The notes under the pieces were generated by a model. That model searched no databases, was not told where the DNA came from, and saw only the letters and a list, made by a program, of their open reading frames with translations. The position numbers and the translations under genes were made by a program. From assembly GCF_008974185.1 (NCBI RefSeq), contig NZ_BKZP01000006.1, positions 51,347 to 115,346 on the forward strand: a stretch of 64,000 nt of DNA. Direction: 5' to 3'. Below, in pieces: positions 20,778 to 30,497 of this stretch (within the stretch, counting starts at the first letter, position 1; the number at the start of each line of letters is the position of its first letter). This DNA is from Weizmannia acidilactici (GTDB lineage: Bacteria; Bacillota; Bacilli; Bacillales; Bacillaceae_C).

Positions 20778-20824
20778 AAAAACCCTCGCTTGGGAAATAA
20801 AAATTCCCGGCGGGGGTTTTTTTT
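20776..20824 (+). terminator. Terminator after pyrG
   Basis: AAAAAACCCTCGCTTGGGAA pairs imperfectly with TTCCCGGCGGGGGTTTTTT; an eight-base T run follows. Confidence 0.75.
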
Positions 20825-20846
20825 AGGCGCTTTGTCAAATTTTACC

Positions 20847-20956
20847 GTTGATTCTCGCGAAATTTGCTTTGCTCATCCCGTGTTGCGAGTTTCTTCAGTC
20901 AGGAACCACTCTCCCGGGTCCAGGCTCGCCTTCCCGCAGATTTTACGAGAATCAAC
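20847..20956. repeat. Palindromic intergenic repeat, copy 2
   Basis: Bounded by perfect 11-base inverted ends, GTTGATTCTCG (20847-20857) and CGAGAATCAAC (20946-20956); the palindrome continues inward imperfectly. Shares ends and interior segments (CGCGAAAT, CCAGGC) with the copy at 37722-37828. It sits between the pyrG terminator and a pseudogene. Confidence 0.6.
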
Positions 20957-21032
20957 AATGACCAATAATATAGCTTTCTTTTAAAAAATTTGACGGCCGC
21001 TTTCCCGACTTACTTTCTCACGTCTATATGAT

Positions 21033-21765
21033 TTGAAGATTGATATCATCCGGAAGAAAAGTCTTCATCAATCAACGATGGAGGTGGAAGTGCCTGGATT
21101 CAAAAGTTTAGGTTATGTATATGTAGATGACGTGCAATTATTCGGACATAAGCTGAAGGTTCTGGCAAACGGCGATTCTCCGGAACCCCATCTTTACACA
21201 ATAGATCTGCGTTTAAAGAAACTCGTGGGAGAAGAGCACGTTACAACCAATACAGAATCGGTCAACATTCCAAGGTAACAGAACTGAATCCACAAAAGCC
21301 GCATAATGGAATTGTCCTGCTGAAACAAAAGTTGGACAAAGGAAAAACGGTGGATCAGGCACTTGAAGTTTATGACTATCAGACTAGTACAAGCAGGAAC
21401 ATACGGCTTCCAAAATATTTTTCCGGAAACACGTCTGCAGAAAGCAGCTATTTTTACGGAAAATCAAGTGTTTATACAGCAGCTGTTTTGCCAAAAGGGG
21501 TACGGCTGCTTGAATATGATATCCGTACATTGCAAAAAAGCGTGATATCACCTTCCCGGCAGAGCAGGGCCCAAATACGGCTATAAAGATTAGGGGAGGA
21601 AAACTGTATGTGCTTGTTTTGGCACGAAAATCCGGGGGCCCGGTATACTTTTCCGCCTATGGAATTGCAAGCGGGAAATTGCTTTACAGTGGAAAAATCG
21701 GTCAGCCGCCAAAATCAAACGAAGACTGGAATATCGATGCAATTGATTTTGATTTAGGTGAATAA
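21033..21765 (+). pseudogene. Broken gene of unknown function with two frameshifts
   Basis: Three adjacent reading frames join into one protein-like sequence. Frame one runs from TTG 21033 to about 21270, frame two from there to about 21535, and frame three to the TAA at 21763-21765. Near 21270 the reading switches from TESVN to SKVTELNPQKPHNG. Near 21534-21539 it switches at a run of six A, as if one A were lost, resuming with KRDITFPAEQGPNTAIKI. Segments such as GGKLYVLVLARKSGGPVYFSAYGIASGKLLY suggest a beta-strand-rich extracytoplasmic protein. No signal peptide is left, so the 5' end may also be missing. I recognise no family. Sequencing error at the A run is possible, but two independent shifts favour real decay. 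Confidence 0.7.
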
Positions 21766-21800
21766 ACGGAGGGACTCTTCACGGTTCCTCCGCCATTCTT

Positions 21801-22325
21801 TTAATCCTCGTAATCCGCCATCATTTCGTCAATCGCAAACTGCAGCCCGTAATAAATAAACGTCGCCGCCATTGTATCAGCAAAGCCGACCCTACCGCCG
21901 TTTTCCCCTGGAATCAGCCCTCTTGCCACGTGCGTTTGGATAAACACATCGGAAAGGGACTCCAAATCTTCGCCGTCTGTTTCCGTTTTTCCGGCAACAG
22001 CGATAAACGGAATGCCGCTGTCGTTCAGCTGTTTTGCCATTTCTGCTGCTTCCTTGTCATTGGAAAAACGGGTAAGCAGCAAAACCCGGTCGGCATCGAT
22101 GAGTTCTTCCAGTTTTTCAAGTTTTTTCGCGCACCGCAACGGTTCAGGGCCTTCCAATGCAAGCACTTCCACCGCCTGCATTTCCTTCCAACCTTTTATA
22201 TAAATATTTCCTTCCCCGACCGCCGCCTGTGCGAGCAGGCGTGCGCCGTCTTCCAGCGCATATTCTTCCGATTGCTGTATTTTTTGAAAAATTCCTGCAC
22301 ATTGCGTTGAGAACATTTTTAACAT
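21801..22325 (-). CDS. ywjG: YwjG-like DUF2529 protein (SIS-like fold)
   Basis: A 174-residue protein of the DUF2529 family, which is structurally related to sugar-isomerase (SIS) domains; no reaction is established. It lies between pyrG and spo0F as in B. subtilis, on the opposite strand. I start at ATG 22325 (MLKMFSTQ), which follows GGAGGG by 11 bases and matches the start of relatives; the frame stays open to 22385. The conserved N-terminal EDGARLLAQA, the central RVLLLTRF and the C-terminal GGRVGFADTMAATFIYYGL are visible. Confidence 0.85.
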   Translation of the reverse strand: MLKMFSTQCAGIFQKIQQSEEYALEDGARLLAQAAVGEGNIYIKGWKEMQAVEVLALEGPEPLRCAKKLEKLEELIDADRVLLLTRFSNDKEAAEMAKQLNDSGIPFIAVAGKTETDGEDLESLSDVFIQTHVARGLIPGENGGRVGFADTMAATFIYYGLQFAIDEMMADYED

Positions 22326-22532
22326 GTTTTGCCATTCCCTCCAATGGGTAAATAAATGCAGCACCATCACCCGGTATATGGTCATTTCTTTATTTTACCA
22401 CTTGTAAAAGAAGGAAAAAAACAATCCGAAAGAGAAATAATTTGTTATATCATAAAGACAAGGGGAAAAATTTTTCTGAGAGCCAAAAATACATAAAGAT
22501 TTTGTTTAAATGTCATGTGACGGAGGGGAAAA

Positions 22533-22898
22533 ATGAGAAAGCCTAATATTTTAATCGTCGACGATCAATTTGGGATCCGGATTTTGCTGACGGAAGTACT
22601 GCAGAAAGAGGGGTATGAGACTTTTCAGGCGGCAAACGGTGCCCAGGCGCTTGACCTCGCCGCAAATCGGGAAATTGATTTGGTCCTTTTGGATATGAAA
22701 ATCCCCGGCATGAACGGCATTGAAATTTTAAAAAGGCTGAAAGAAATGAAACCGGATATCCGCGTGATTATCATGACGGCTTACGGGGAATTGGACATGA
22801 TAGAGGAAGCGAAAGACTTTGGGGCGTTGAATCACTTTGCGAAGCCTTTTGACATTGATGATATCCGGGAAGCTGTGCAAAAATATTTGGCTATGTAA
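22533..22898 (+). CDS. spo0F: Sporulation response regulator Spo0F
   Basis: Single-domain receiver of the sporulation phosphorelay, taking phosphate from sensor kinases and passing it to Spo0B. 121 residues with the acidic pocket DD (10-11), phosphorylation site Asp54 in [13 protein letters not shown], the switch Thr in IIMTAYG and the conserved Lys in AKPFD. No output domain follows, as expected. Start ATG with GGAGGGG upstream. The gene precedes fba as in B. subtilis; its own promoter should lie in the roughly 150 bases shared with divergent ywjG. Confidence 0.96.
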   Translation: MRKPNILIVDDQFGIRILLTEVLQKEGYETFQAANGAQALDLAANREIDLVLLDMKIPGMNGIEILKRLKEMKPDIRVIIMTAYGELDMIEEAKDFGALNHFAKPFDIDDIREAVQKYLAM

Positions 22899-22973
22899 GC
22901 GGATAATGTGAAAAAAGTCTCAAACCAAAAAATTTTGATAATTTTATTTCTTTTCCCGGACAAATAAAGTTCA

Positions 22974-23003
22974 TTGGTAAATCCTAGTTTTGTTTGATAT
23001 GAT
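22974..23003 (+). promoter_or_regulatory. Probable promoter of fba
   Basis: TTGGTA (22974-22979), 18 bases, TATGAT (22998-23003). The transcript would carry a leader of about 100 bases before the fba start. Confidence 0.5.
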
Positions 23004-23034
23004 GGATAAGAAATTATCAATATACAAGTATGAA

Positions 23035-23089
23035 GTTAAAAAGATTGTTTATTATAAAAATGAATTATTATCCCGGCAATCTTTTTAAC
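23035..23089 (+). promoter_or_regulatory. Long perfect stem in the fba leader
   Basis: GTTAAAAAGATTG (23035-23047) and CAATCTTTTTAAC (23077-23089) form a perfect 13-base inverted repeat with a 29-base AT-rich loop, ending 23 bases before the fba ATG. There is no T run, so it is not an ordinary terminator. It may stabilise the mRNA 5' end or bind a protein. Confidence 0.6.
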
Positions 23090-23112
23090 TCAAATGATAA
23101 GGAGGAAAACCC

Positions 23113-23970
23113 ATGCCTTTAGTTTCGATGACTGAAATGCTCAATAAAGCAAAAGAAGGGAAATATGCAGTAGGCCAATTCAACGTAAACAACCTTGAAT
23201 ATGCCCAAGCTATTCTTCAAGCAGCAGAAGAAGAAAAATCTCCAGTGATTCTCGGGGTTTCCGAAGGAGCGGGCCGTTACATGAGCGGCTTCAAAACCGT
23301 AGTAAAAATGGTTGAGGGCTTAATGGAAGACCTGAACATCACTGTTCCGGTTGCGATCCATCTTGACCACGGTTCCACTGTTGAAAACTGCAAAAAAGCG
23401 ATTGATGCAGGTTTCACTTCCGTTATGATCGACGCTTCCCACCATCCATTTGAAGAAAACGTCAAAATCACTTCCGAAGTGGTTGAATATGCCCATGCCC
23501 ACGGCGTATCCGTTGAAGCGGAATTAGGTACTGTCGGCGGCCAGGAAGACGATGTTGTCGGCAAAGGCATCATCTATGCAGATCCGGAAGAATGCCGGAA
23601 ATTAGTAGAAGCAACAAAAATTGATGCCTTGGCTCCTGCGCTTGGTTCTGTACACGGCCCTTACCATGGAGAACCAAACCTCGGCTTCAAAGAAATGGAA
23701 GAAATCAGCAAAATCACCGGTATGCCGTTAGTGCTCCACGGCGGGACAGGCATTCCTGAAGACGACATCAAAAAAGCCATTTCTTTAGGAACTGCGAAAA
23801 TCAACGTAAACACGGAAAACCAAATTGCTTCCGCAAAAACAGTCCGCGAAGTATTGGCTGCTAATCCGGATTTGTACGATCCGCGTAAATATCTCGGGCC
23901 TGCACGTGAAACCATTAAACAGACCGTTATCGGCAAAATCCGCGAATTCGGTTCTAACCAAAAAGCATAA
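23113..23970 (+). CDS. fbaA: Class II fructose-1,6-bisphosphate aldolase
   Basis: Zn-dependent cleavage of fructose-1,6-bisphosphate in glycolysis and the reverse in gluconeogenesis. 285 residues, the Bacillus length. Visible metal and substrate motifs: [42 protein letters not shown] and INVNTENQ. Start ATG with AAGGAGG upstream. Its codons are markedly more biased than those of neighbours, as expected for a highly expressed enzyme. A strong terminator follows. Confidence 0.97.
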   Translation: MPLVSMTEMLNKAKEGKYAVGQFNVNNLEYAQAILQAAEEEKSPVILGVSEGAGRYMSGFKTVVKMVEGLMEDLNITVPVAIHLDHGSTVENCKKAIDAGFTSVMIDASHHPFEENVKITSEVVEYAHAHGVSVEAELGTVGGQEDDVVGKGIIYADPEECRKLVEATKIDALAPALGSVHGPYHGEPNLGFKEMEEISKITGMPLVLHGGTGIPEDDIKKAISLGTAKINVNTENQIASAKTVREVLAANPDLYDPRKYLGPARETIKQTVIGKIREFGSNQKA

Positions 23971-23987
23971 TGCTTTGAGGAAAAGAA

Positions 23988-24023
23988 GGTCTGGCGCTGT
24001 CCAAGCGTGCCGGGCCTTTTTTG
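23988..24023 (+). terminator. Terminator after fba
   Basis: GGTCTGGCGC pairs with GCGTGCCGGGCC (with mismatches) around a short loop, followed by a six-base T run. Confidence 0.75.
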
Positions 24024-24278
24024 CTTTATGTTAAAAGGCAGGGTATGGTGAATCATCGCGGAATTTGCCTGTGTTTCCCTCAGATTTCTTGGTAATGCCG
24101 TTATGAAAATGAACAGCACCCATCCGAATTTTTATCCCTTTTTGCAGGGAAACGGTGCATCCGTGTCCAATACATACCGGTGTGGAAAAAACGGGTTTGT
24201 TTTTCTGAACTTTCTTTTAGTTTCGTGGTATATTTGTATTGGGTACATAAGAACTGATCAAAGGAGCTGTGAGGAAAC

Positions 24279-24926
24279 ATGAAATTTTTTATCGACACCG
24301 CCAATTTCGAGGAAATTAAAGCTGCAAATGAATGGGGGATTTTATCCGGTGTAACGACCAACCCATCGCTTGTCGCAAAAGAGAATGTTTCTTTCCACGA
24401 ACGTTTAAGAGAAATCACGGCTTTGGTGCCCGGTTCTGTAAGCGCTGAAGTCGTCTCCGAGGATGCGGAAGGGATGTTAAAAGAAGGGAGAGAGCTTTCG
24501 GCGATTGCCCCGAATATTACCATCAAAGTTCCGATGACGCCAGAAGGGCTGAAAGCGGTCCACCAGTTTTCGCAGGAAGGCATCCGTACAAACGTGACCC
24601 TCATTTTCAGCAGCAACCAGGCATTGCTGGCGGCAAGAGCCGGCGCTTCCTATGTTTCGCCGTTCCTTGGCAGGCTGGACGACATTGGGCATGACGGCAT
24701 ACGCCTGATCTCTGAAATTGCAGAAATCTTTTCCATCCACCATATCGATACGGAAATCATCGCCGCTTCCATCCGGCATCCGCAGCACATCACACAGGCG
24801 GCGCTGGCAGGGGCGCATATCGCAACGGTACCGTATAAAGTGCTCGTGCAGCTGTTCAAACACCCGCTGACAGATAAAGGGATTGAACAATTTACGCGCG
24901 ATTGGAACAACCGTACGCAAAAATAA
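24279..24926 (+). CDS. tal: Transaldolase / fructose-6-phosphate aldolase-like (Tal, YwjH)
   Basis: Short transaldolase subfamily (MipB/TalC), 215 residues, acting in the non-oxidative pentose phosphate pathway. Motifs: [19 protein letters not shown], the Schiff-base Lys in NITIKVPMT, and SPFLGRLDD. Start ATG after AAAGGAG. About 250 bases separate it from the fba terminator, so it probably has its own promoter. Position between fba and murA2 matches B. subtilis ywjH. Confidence 0.95.
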   Translation: MKFFIDTANFEEIKAANEWGILSGVTTNPSLVAKENVSFHERLREITALVPGSVSAEVVSEDAEGMLKEGRELSAIAPNITIKVPMTPEGLKAVHQFSQEGIRTNVTLIFSSNQALLAARAGASYVSPFLGRLDDIGHDGIRLISEIAEIFSIHHIDTEIIAASIRHPQHITQAALAGAHIATVPYKVLVQLFKHPLTDKGIEQFTRDWNNRTQK

Positions 24927-25135
24927 GGACGTGTTGTAGTAAATATTTGAAATTGTCCATGATTTCTTGCTTTCTCCGCAACGGTTTGATTTCTAGCCTT
25001 ATAGGATATGCTGATGCTGGGATATGCACAATTCCCGGCAAGTTTTTTGGGAAATGGTTTATGTTGAATTGAATATGCGAAATATCGACAACGTTTGGGA
25101 ACGACTTCTATACCCGTTAAGGAAGGGAGCTTAAC

Positions 25136-26422
25136 ATGGAAAAGCTAAAAATTGCAGGTGGATATCCCCTGAAAGGCACAATTAAAGTCAGCGGTGCAAA
25201 AAACAGTGCTGTTGCCCTTATTCCCGCAACAATACTGGCGGAATCCCCTGTAACAATAGAAGGCTTGCCTGAAATTTCCGATGTCCGGACTTTAACCGGT
25301 TTACTGGAAGAAATCGGGGGAAAGGTGATGGCACGGGATGGGAAAATTACGGTTGACCCCCGCCGTATGATTTCCATGCCGTTGCCGAACGGTAAAGTCA
25401 AAAAACTTCGGGCTTCTTATTACTTGATGGGGGCCATGCTTGGAAGGTTCAAAAAGGCGGTCATCGGGCTGCCGGGCGGATGTCACCTGGGACCGCGCCC
25501 GATCGACCAGCATATCAAAGGTTTCGAAGCATTGGGCGCAAAAGTGACCAACGAACAGGGCGCGATTTACCTGCGGGCGGATGAGCTTGTTGGTGCGCGC
25601 ATTTATTTGGATGTTGTAAGCGTCGGTGCGACGATTAACATTATGCTCGCGGCGGTGAAGGCAAAAGGCAGAACAGTGATCGAAAACGCGGCGAAAGAAC
25701 CGGAAATTATTGATGTGGCAACGCTCCTGACCAATATGGGGGCAAAAATAAAAGGGGCTGGGACGGATGTGATCCGGATAGAAGGGGTTGAGCATTTGAG
25801 CGGCTGCCGGCATACAATTATCCCGGACCGCATTGAAGCTGGCACCTTTATGATTTTGGCGGCGGCAACGGGCGAAGGGGTGCTGATTGACAATGTCATC
25901 CCGCAGCACCTCGAATCGCTCACAGCCAAGCTCAGGGAAATGGGCGTCCCGGTTGAAACGGGAGATGAGCAGATTTTTATCGGAAAGCCGGACAAGTTGA
26001 AAGCCGTCGACATTAAAACGCTTGTTTACCCGGGATTTCCGACCGATCTGCAGCAGCCTTTTACGGCACTTCTGACAAAAGCAGAGGGCAGTTCTATTGT
26101 GACCGATACGATCTATTCCGCCCGGTTTAAACATATTGACGAGCTGCGCCGAATGAGCGCGAATATTAAAGTCGAAGGGCGCTCGGCGATTGTGAACGGC
26201 CCTGTCCGCCTGCAGGGTGCAAAAGTAAAAGCAAGCGATTTGCGCGCCGGAGCCGCCCTTGTCATTGCCGGCCTGATGGCAGACGGGATCACGGAAGTTA
26301 CCGGTGTGGACCATATCGACCGGGGTTACAGCCATCTCGTTGAAAAACTAAATGGCCTTGGCGCCACCATTTGGCGGGAGGGTATGTCGCAAAAGGAGAT
26401 TGAACATCTGGAAAATTCCTGA
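25136..26422 (+). CDS. murAB: UDP-GlcNAc 1-carboxyvinyltransferase, second paralogue (MurAB/MurZ)
   Basis: First committed step of peptidoglycan synthesis: adds enolpyruvate from phosphoenolpyruvate to UDP-GlcNAc; the step fosfomycin blocks. 428 residues with catalytic Cys116 in [15 protein letters not shown] (so a fosfomycin-sensitive type), and the [13 protein letters not shown] and YPGFPTD motifs. The tal-murA-glpX-rho context identifies it as the B. subtilis MurAB paralogue; the other copy is at 50096. Start ATG after AAGGGAG. Confidence 0.95.
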   Translation: MEKLKIAGGYPLKGTIKVSGAKNSAVALIPATILAESPVTIEGLPEISDVRTLTGLLEEIGGKVMARDGKITVDPRRMISMPLPNGKVKKLRASYYLMGAMLGRFKKAVIGLPGGCHLGPRPIDQHIKGFEALGAKVTNEQGAIYLRADELVGARIYLDVVSVGATINIMLAAVKAKGRTVIENAAKEPEIIDVATLLTNMGAKIKGAGTDVIRIEGVEHLSGCRHTIIPDRIEAGTFMILAAATGEGVLIDNVIPQHLESLTAKLREMGVPVETGDEQIFIGKPDKLKAVDIKTLVYPGFPTDLQQPFTALLTKAEGSSIVTDTIYSARFKHIDELRRMSANIKVEGRSAIVNGPVRLQGAKVKASDLRAGAALVIAGLMADGITEVTGVDHIDRGYSHLVEKLNGLGATIWREGMSQKEIEHLENS

Positions 26423-26543
26423 GCCGCCGGTTTTTCCATCCCCATAAAATTGATAAATATACCGTATACTGGGTAAATTGTGACACAATAATTTTGTAAA
26501 TGTGATATACTAATTACAAACATCTATTTATGGGGGTAGTAAA

Positions 26544-27509
26544 ATGGAAAGAAGTTTGTCAATGGAATTGGTTCGCGTTACAGAAGCGGCGGCGCTGGCA
26601 TCAGCCAGATGGATGGGACGCGGATTGAAAGATGAAGCGGATGATGCTGCAACTTCCGCAATGCGCGATGTATTCGACACCATTCCAATGAAAGGGACAG
26701 TCGTCATTGGGGAAGGGGAGATGGATGAAGCGCCGATGCTGTATATCGGTGAAAAACTTGGAAATGGATACGGCCCCCGTGTGGATATTGCAGTAGACCC
26801 TTTGGAAGGAACCAATATCCTCGCATCCGGCGGCTGGAATGCGCTTAGTGTGCTTGCGGTTGCAGACCACGGGCATCTGCTCCATGCGCCGGATATGTAT
26901 ATGGATAAAATTGCGGTAGGTCCGGAAGCGGTTGGGATGATCGATATTGATGCACCGATCATCGATAACTTGAAGGCTGTGGCAAAAGCGAAAAACAAGG
27001 ACATTGAGGATGTGGTGGCAACTGTTTTGAACAGGCCGCGCCATGAAGAAATTATTGCGCAGCTGCGTGCGGCCGGAGCCCGCATTAAACTGATCAATGA
27101 CGGGGACGTGGCGGCTGCCATTAATACCGCCTTTGATCATACGGGCGTTGACATCTTATTTGGATCCGGTGGGGCGCCTGAGGGGGTCATTGCGGCTGTT
27201 GCGCTGAAATGCCTCGGCGGTGAAATCCAGGGACGGCTCTTGCCGCAAAATGATGCGGAATATGAGCGCTGTCTCAGCATGGGGCTTGATGTAAACAAAG
27301 TGTTAAGGATGGACGACCTTGTTTGCGGCGATGATGCCATTTTTGCGGCAACGGGCGTCACGGACGGGGAACTGCTGCGCGGCGTCCAGTTCAAGGGCCC
27401 GTATGGATCGACGCATTCTGTCGTCATGCGCGCCAAGTCCGGGACGGTGCGTTTTATTGATGGCCAGCACAGCTTGAAAAAGAAACCGAATCTCGTCATT
27501 AAAGCGTAA
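26544..27509 (+). CDS. glpX: Class II fructose-1,6-bisphosphatase GlpX
   Basis: Hydrolyses fructose-1,6-bisphosphate in gluconeogenesis. 321 residues, matching B. subtilis GlpX (YwjI). The metal and phosphate motifs [25 protein letters not shown] and GSGGAPEGV are present. Start ATG after GGGGG. The gene lies in a small carbon cluster with fba and tal. No strong terminator follows; a weak GC-rich hairpin near 27610-27645 ends in TTTTTT. Confidence 0.95.
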   Translation: MERSLSMELVRVTEAAALASARWMGRGLKDEADDAATSAMRDVFDTIPMKGTVVIGEGEMDEAPMLYIGEKLGNGYGPRVDIAVDPLEGTNILASGGWNALSVLAVADHGHLLHAPDMYMDKIAVGPEAVGMIDIDAPIIDNLKAVAKAKNKDIEDVVATVLNRPRHEEIIAQLRAAGARIKLINDGDVAAAINTAFDHTGVDILFGSGGAPEGVIAAVALKCLGGEIQGRLLPQNDAEYERCLSMGLDVNKVLRMDDLVCGDDAIFAATGVTDGELLRGVQFKGPYGSTHSVVMRAKSGTVRFIDGQHSLKKKPNLVIKA

Positions 27510-27700
27510 CCCTGGGCGGATAGCGGGTTTCAGGAAACTTTAAGGGCGTGCACCCGAAAAAACGGGACAAGCCGGGGCCTTATGGATCGCCATTCCCCTA
27601 TTTTACAGGCACGGAATTGCGGCCATTAAAGCGCCTTTTTTATCAAAGGAGCGCGCCCCGCTTTCTGCCAAAAGATTTTCAACATCTCCCTCCTTTTTTG

Positions 27701-27729
27701 TTGATTTTCCCCGCTGGTAGGGTTACAAT
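27701..27729 (+). promoter_or_regulatory. rho promoter
   Basis: TTGATT (27701-27706), 17 bases, TACAAT (27724-27729). It gives a leader of about 340 bases before the rho start. Confidence 0.65.
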
Positions 27730-27735
27730 AAATGC

Positions 27736-28077
27736 GGCTTAATTCATGCATTTTTATTCATGTATTATTCAAAATGATTCGTCTTCTATTTCTTCCGTAC
27801 ACGGTGCGGCTCCATAGATATAAGTGCTGCAAAACGGCCTCTTTGCAGCCGGCTCATGTCTTCTATTAAGAGCAAAACTGTGGATACTCATCTTGCCTTC
27901 ACATTCCTTTATCGGTAGGTATGTTCATTTCCATTTGTATTACGTTCATCTATAAGACGTTGGGGACAAAACACGGATTTCGTATGATTTCGTTTGAATA
28001 CAGGCAATATTAAAGAAGCGGAAGAAATGCGCTGCATTGCTCTACCCGTACGGAAATTTAAAAAGTGTGGTGTTTAT
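27736..28077 (+). promoter_or_regulatory. Long pyrimidine-rich rho leader
   Basis: This 340-base leader is rich in C and T and poor in G on the sense strand (for example TTCGTCTTCTATTTCTTCCG near 27779 and CTTGCCTTCACATTCC near 27890), without a convincing gene. In B. subtilis rho is autoregulated by Rho-dependent termination in its leader; the composition fits Rho-loading sites. Inference from composition and family knowledge. Confidence 0.45.
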
Positions 28078-29358
28078 ATGGAAGGTTTATCGATTTCAAG
28101 TTTGGAGAATATGACGTTAAAAGAGCTTTATGCTCTGGCAAGGGAGTATAAAGTTTCCTACTATAGCAAACTGACGAAGAAAGAATTAATTTTTGCAATT
28201 TTAAAAGCCCGGGCAGAGCAAGAAGGCTATTTTTTTATGGAAGGCGTGCTGGAAATCATCCAATCGGAAGGCTTTGGGTTCTTGCGGCCGATTAATTACT
28301 CCCCCAGCTCGGAAGACATCTACATTTCCGCATCGCAAATCCGCCGCTTCGATTTAAGAAACGGAGATAAAGTTTCGGGAAAAGTCCGGCCTCCTAAAGA
28401 AAACGAACGTTATTACGGCCTGTTGCATGTCGAAGCGGTAAACGGGGAAAACCCTGAGACGGCCAAGGAACGGGTCCATTTTCCGGCATTAACACCGTTA
28501 TACCCGAACCGGCAGATTGTCCTTGAAACGTCTCCCGAAAAGCTGTCCACCCGGATTATGGATTTAATTACACCGGTCGGTTTCGGGCAGCGCGGATTAA
28601 TTGTTGCGCCTCCGAAAGCCGGGAAAACGATGCTTTTAAAGGAAATTGCCAACTCCATCACGATCAACCATCCTGAAACGGAATTGATTGTCCTTTTGAT
28701 CGATGAACGGCCGGAAGAAGTGACAGATATTGAACGTTCCGTGCAGGCGGATGTGGTCAGCTCCACTTTTGATGAAGTGCCGGAAAACCATATTAAAGTC
28801 GCGGAACTTGTGCTGGAGAGGGCAATGCGTCTTGTCGAGCACAAGCGGGATGTCGTGATTTTGATGGACAGCATTACGCGCTTGGCACGCGCCTATAACC
28901 TCGTAATCCCGCCGAGCGGGCGCACGCTCTCAGGGGGGATTGACCCTGCTGCGTTCCACCGCCCGAAACGGTTCTTCGGTGCGGCCCGCAATATCGAAGA
29001 AGGGGGCAGCCTGACGATTTTGGCCACCGCCCTTGTCGATACCGGATCGCGCATGGATGATGTCATTTACGAAGAATTTAAAGGGACGGGGAATATGGAA
29101 CTTCATCTTGACCGCTCGCTGGCGGAAAAACGCATATTCCCGGCGATCGACATCCGGCGTTCCGGGACACGGAAAGAAGAGCTGCTACTGCCGAAAGACC
29201 ATTTGGAAGTATTGTGGGCGATCCGCAAATCGATGTCCGATTCTCCGGATTTTGTTGAGAAATTCCTGCGCAGGCTGAAACAATCGAAATCAAACGAGGA
29301 GTTTGTGGATATGATTAAGTCGGAATTGAAAGCTGCCCCCGCCAAGAAAATTTTATAA
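28078..29358 (+). CDS. rho: Transcription termination factor Rho
   Basis: Hexameric RNA-dependent ATPase that terminates untranslated transcripts. I start at ATG 28078 ([12 protein letters not shown]), giving 426 residues against 427 in B. subtilis; the open frame extends 28 codons upstream without matching relatives. Domains: N-terminal Rho-N helix domain, cold-shock-like RNA-binding domain (EGFGFLRP near residue 60), then the RecA-type motor with Walker A APPKAGKT (Gly182-Lys183-Thr184) and Walker [11 protein letters not shown]. Neighbours glpX and rpmE match B. subtilis. The start has only a weak GTGTGGTG as ribosome-binding site, perhaps relevant to its control. Confidence 0.96.
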   Translation: MEGLSISSLENMTLKELYALAREYKVSYYSKLTKKELIFAILKARAEQEGYFFMEGVLEIIQSEGFGFLRPINYSPSSEDIYISASQIRRFDLRNGDKVSGKVRPPKENERYYGLLHVEAVNGENPETAKERVHFPALTPLYPNRQIVLETSPEKLSTRIMDLITPVGFGQRGLIVAPPKAGKTMLLKEIANSITINHPETELIVLLIDERPEEVTDIERSVQADVVSSTFDEVPENHIKVAELVLERAMRLVEHKRDVVILMDSITRLARAYNLVIPPSGRTLSGGIDPAAFHRPKRFFGAARNIEEGGSLTILATALVDTGSRMDDVIYEEFKGTGNMELHLDRSLAEKRIFPAIDIRRSGTRKEELLLPKDHLEVLWAIRKSMSDSPDFVEKFLRRLKQSKSNEEFVDMIKSELKAAPAKKIL

Positions 29359-29359
29359 T

Positions 29360-29392
29360 CCTATTGCTGCCGGCCACCCGCGGGGCAATAGG
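29360..29392 (+). terminator. Hairpin after rho
   Basis: CCTATTGC (29360-29367) pairs with GCAATAGG (29385-29392), but an A-rich stretch follows instead of a T run, so intrinsic termination would be weak. Confidence 0.4.
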
Positions 29393-29425
29393 GAAAATAA
29401 GGAAAACGTTTTTTGATTTGCAATG

Positions 29426-29454
29426 TTGCATTTCATTCTTGGAATTGCTATAAT
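29426..29454 (+). promoter_or_regulatory. rpmE promoter
   Basis: TTGCAT (29426-29431), 17 bases, TATAAT (29449-29454). Confidence 0.7.
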
Positions 29455-29461
29455 AATCACA

Positions 29462-29540
29462 GTTTGTTTGTGGGATTTTCCGGGTTTTTGGCCCGTAAAA
29501 ACCATAGAACTCTGTTTCGTAATGACTCAGGGCTGAAGGA
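29462..29540 (+). promoter_or_regulatory. Possible L31 leader structure
   Basis: The roughly 80-base leader of rpmE contains a GGTTTTT / AAAAACC hairpin with a GC-rich interior near 29480-29505. Firmicute rpmE leaders are known to fold and respond to L31; I recognise position and structure only loosely. Confidence 0.35.
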
Positions 29541-29550
29541 GATGAAAAGA

Positions 29551-29751
29551 ATGAAAGCTGGAATTCATCCGGAATACAAAAAAGTAATGGTCAAATGCGC
29601 ATGCGGAAATGAATTTGAAAGTGGTTCTGTAAAAGATGAGCTCCGCGTGGAAGTATGTTCCGAATGCCATCCATTCTATACAGGACGCCAAAAATTCGCG
29701 ACTGCTGCCGGACGCGTTGACCGCTTCAATAAAAAATACGGCCTTAAATAA
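29551..29751 (+). CDS. rpmE: Ribosomal protein L31, zinc-binding type
   Basis: Large-subunit protein bridging to the small subunit, 66 residues from ATG 29551; AAGGAG lies 10 bases upstream, while the ATG at 29542 is directly on that site. It is the Zn-containing (C+) form: VKCACGNEF and [11 protein letters not shown] supply four Cys. In Bacillus this form is replaced by a Cys-free paralogue under zinc starvation. A terminator follows 11 bases after the stop. Confidence 0.97.
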   Translation: MKAGIHPEYKKVMVKCACGNEFESGSVKDELRVEVCSECHPFYTGRQKFATAAGRVDRFNKKYGLK

Positions 29752-29762
29752 GCAATTCAATG

Positions 29763-29796
29763 AAAAACAGGCGATGAACGTTTGCCTGTTTTTTTT
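29763..29796 (+). terminator. Terminator after rpmE
   Basis: AAAAACAGGC (29763-29772) pairs with GCCTGTTTTT, continuing into more T residues. Confidence 0.9.
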
Positions 29797-29903
29797 ATGG
29801 AACAAGCTCTGTGGATATTCGCGAATAAGTGGGGGATCGGTCGGGAGAGGTATGCCGGCGCCCTGAGCGGACAACATTGTTCAAAGAATAAGGAGCGAGA
29901 ACG

Positions 29904-30476
29904 ATGGCGCAATTATTTTTCAAATACGGTGCAATGAACAGCGGGAAATCGATTGAAATTTTGAAAGTGGCCCATAACTATGAAGAACAGAACAAAACTG
30001 TCCTGATTTTTACATCGGGAATCGACACGCGTGATGAAGTCGGGTATGTTTCAAGCAGGATCGGCTTGCGGCGTAAGGCCATTCCGATTTTCAATGATAC
30101 GGATATTTTTGATACGGTGAAACAATACCGGCCGCAGCCTTACTGTGTTTTAATTGATGAAGTGCAGTTTTTGAAAAAAGGCCATGTGCTGCAGCTTGCC
30201 CGGATTGTCGATGAGCTGAATATACCGGTTATGGGCTTCGGTCTGAAAAACGATTTTCAAAATGAGCTATTTGAAGGAAGCAAATATATGCTTTTATACG
30301 CGGACAAGATCGAAGAAATGAAGACGATCTGCTGGTTTTGCGAGAGAAAAGCAACGATGAATCTGCGTGTTGATGAAAACGGGAAACCGGTGTATACGGG
30401 GGATCAGATCCAGATCGGGGGAAATGACACGTATTATCCGGTCTGCCGCAAATGCCACGAGCATCCGCCGATTTAG
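29904..30476 (+). CDS. tdk: Thymidine kinase, streptococcal/lactobacillar subtype
   Basis: Phosphorylates thymidine with ATP in the salvage pathway. 190 residues with a P-loop in [15 protein letters not shown], the DEVQFL Walker B-like motif, a lasso segment, and a zinc site CWFC...CRKC. The overall sequence ([72 protein letters not shown]) closely resembles streptococcal Tdk as I remember it. The B. subtilis enzyme instead reads GSMFSGKSEELIRR in its P-loop. The place in the genome, rpmE-tdk-prfA, is the usual one. Either an in-place replacement or an alternative ancestral subtype. Start ATG after AAGGAGCG. Confidence 0.93.
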   Translation: MAQLFFKYGAMNSGKSIEILKVAHNYEEQNKTVLIFTSGIDTRDEVGYVSSRIGLRRKAIPIFNDTDIFDTVKQYRPQPYCVLIDEVQFLKKGHVLQLARIVDELNIPVMGFGLKNDFQNELFEGSKYMLLYADKIEEMKTICWFCERKATMNLRVDENGKPVYTGDQIQIGGNDTYYPVCRKCHEHPPI

Positions 30477-30497
30477 TTTTGCCGTTTTGTAAATAAA

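Noticed and set aside
25004..25075. Three spaced GGATATGC/GAATATGC motifs before murAB
   Set aside because: Short, irregularly spaced and AT-rich; could be chance.
25301..26335. 344-codon open frame opposite murAB
   Set aside because: Antisense shadow of a certain gene in a GC-rich third-position frame; the product is rich in His, Arg and Cys and has no family features.
27548..27742. 64-codon frame before rho
   Set aside because: Covers the rho promoter and shows no protein-like features.
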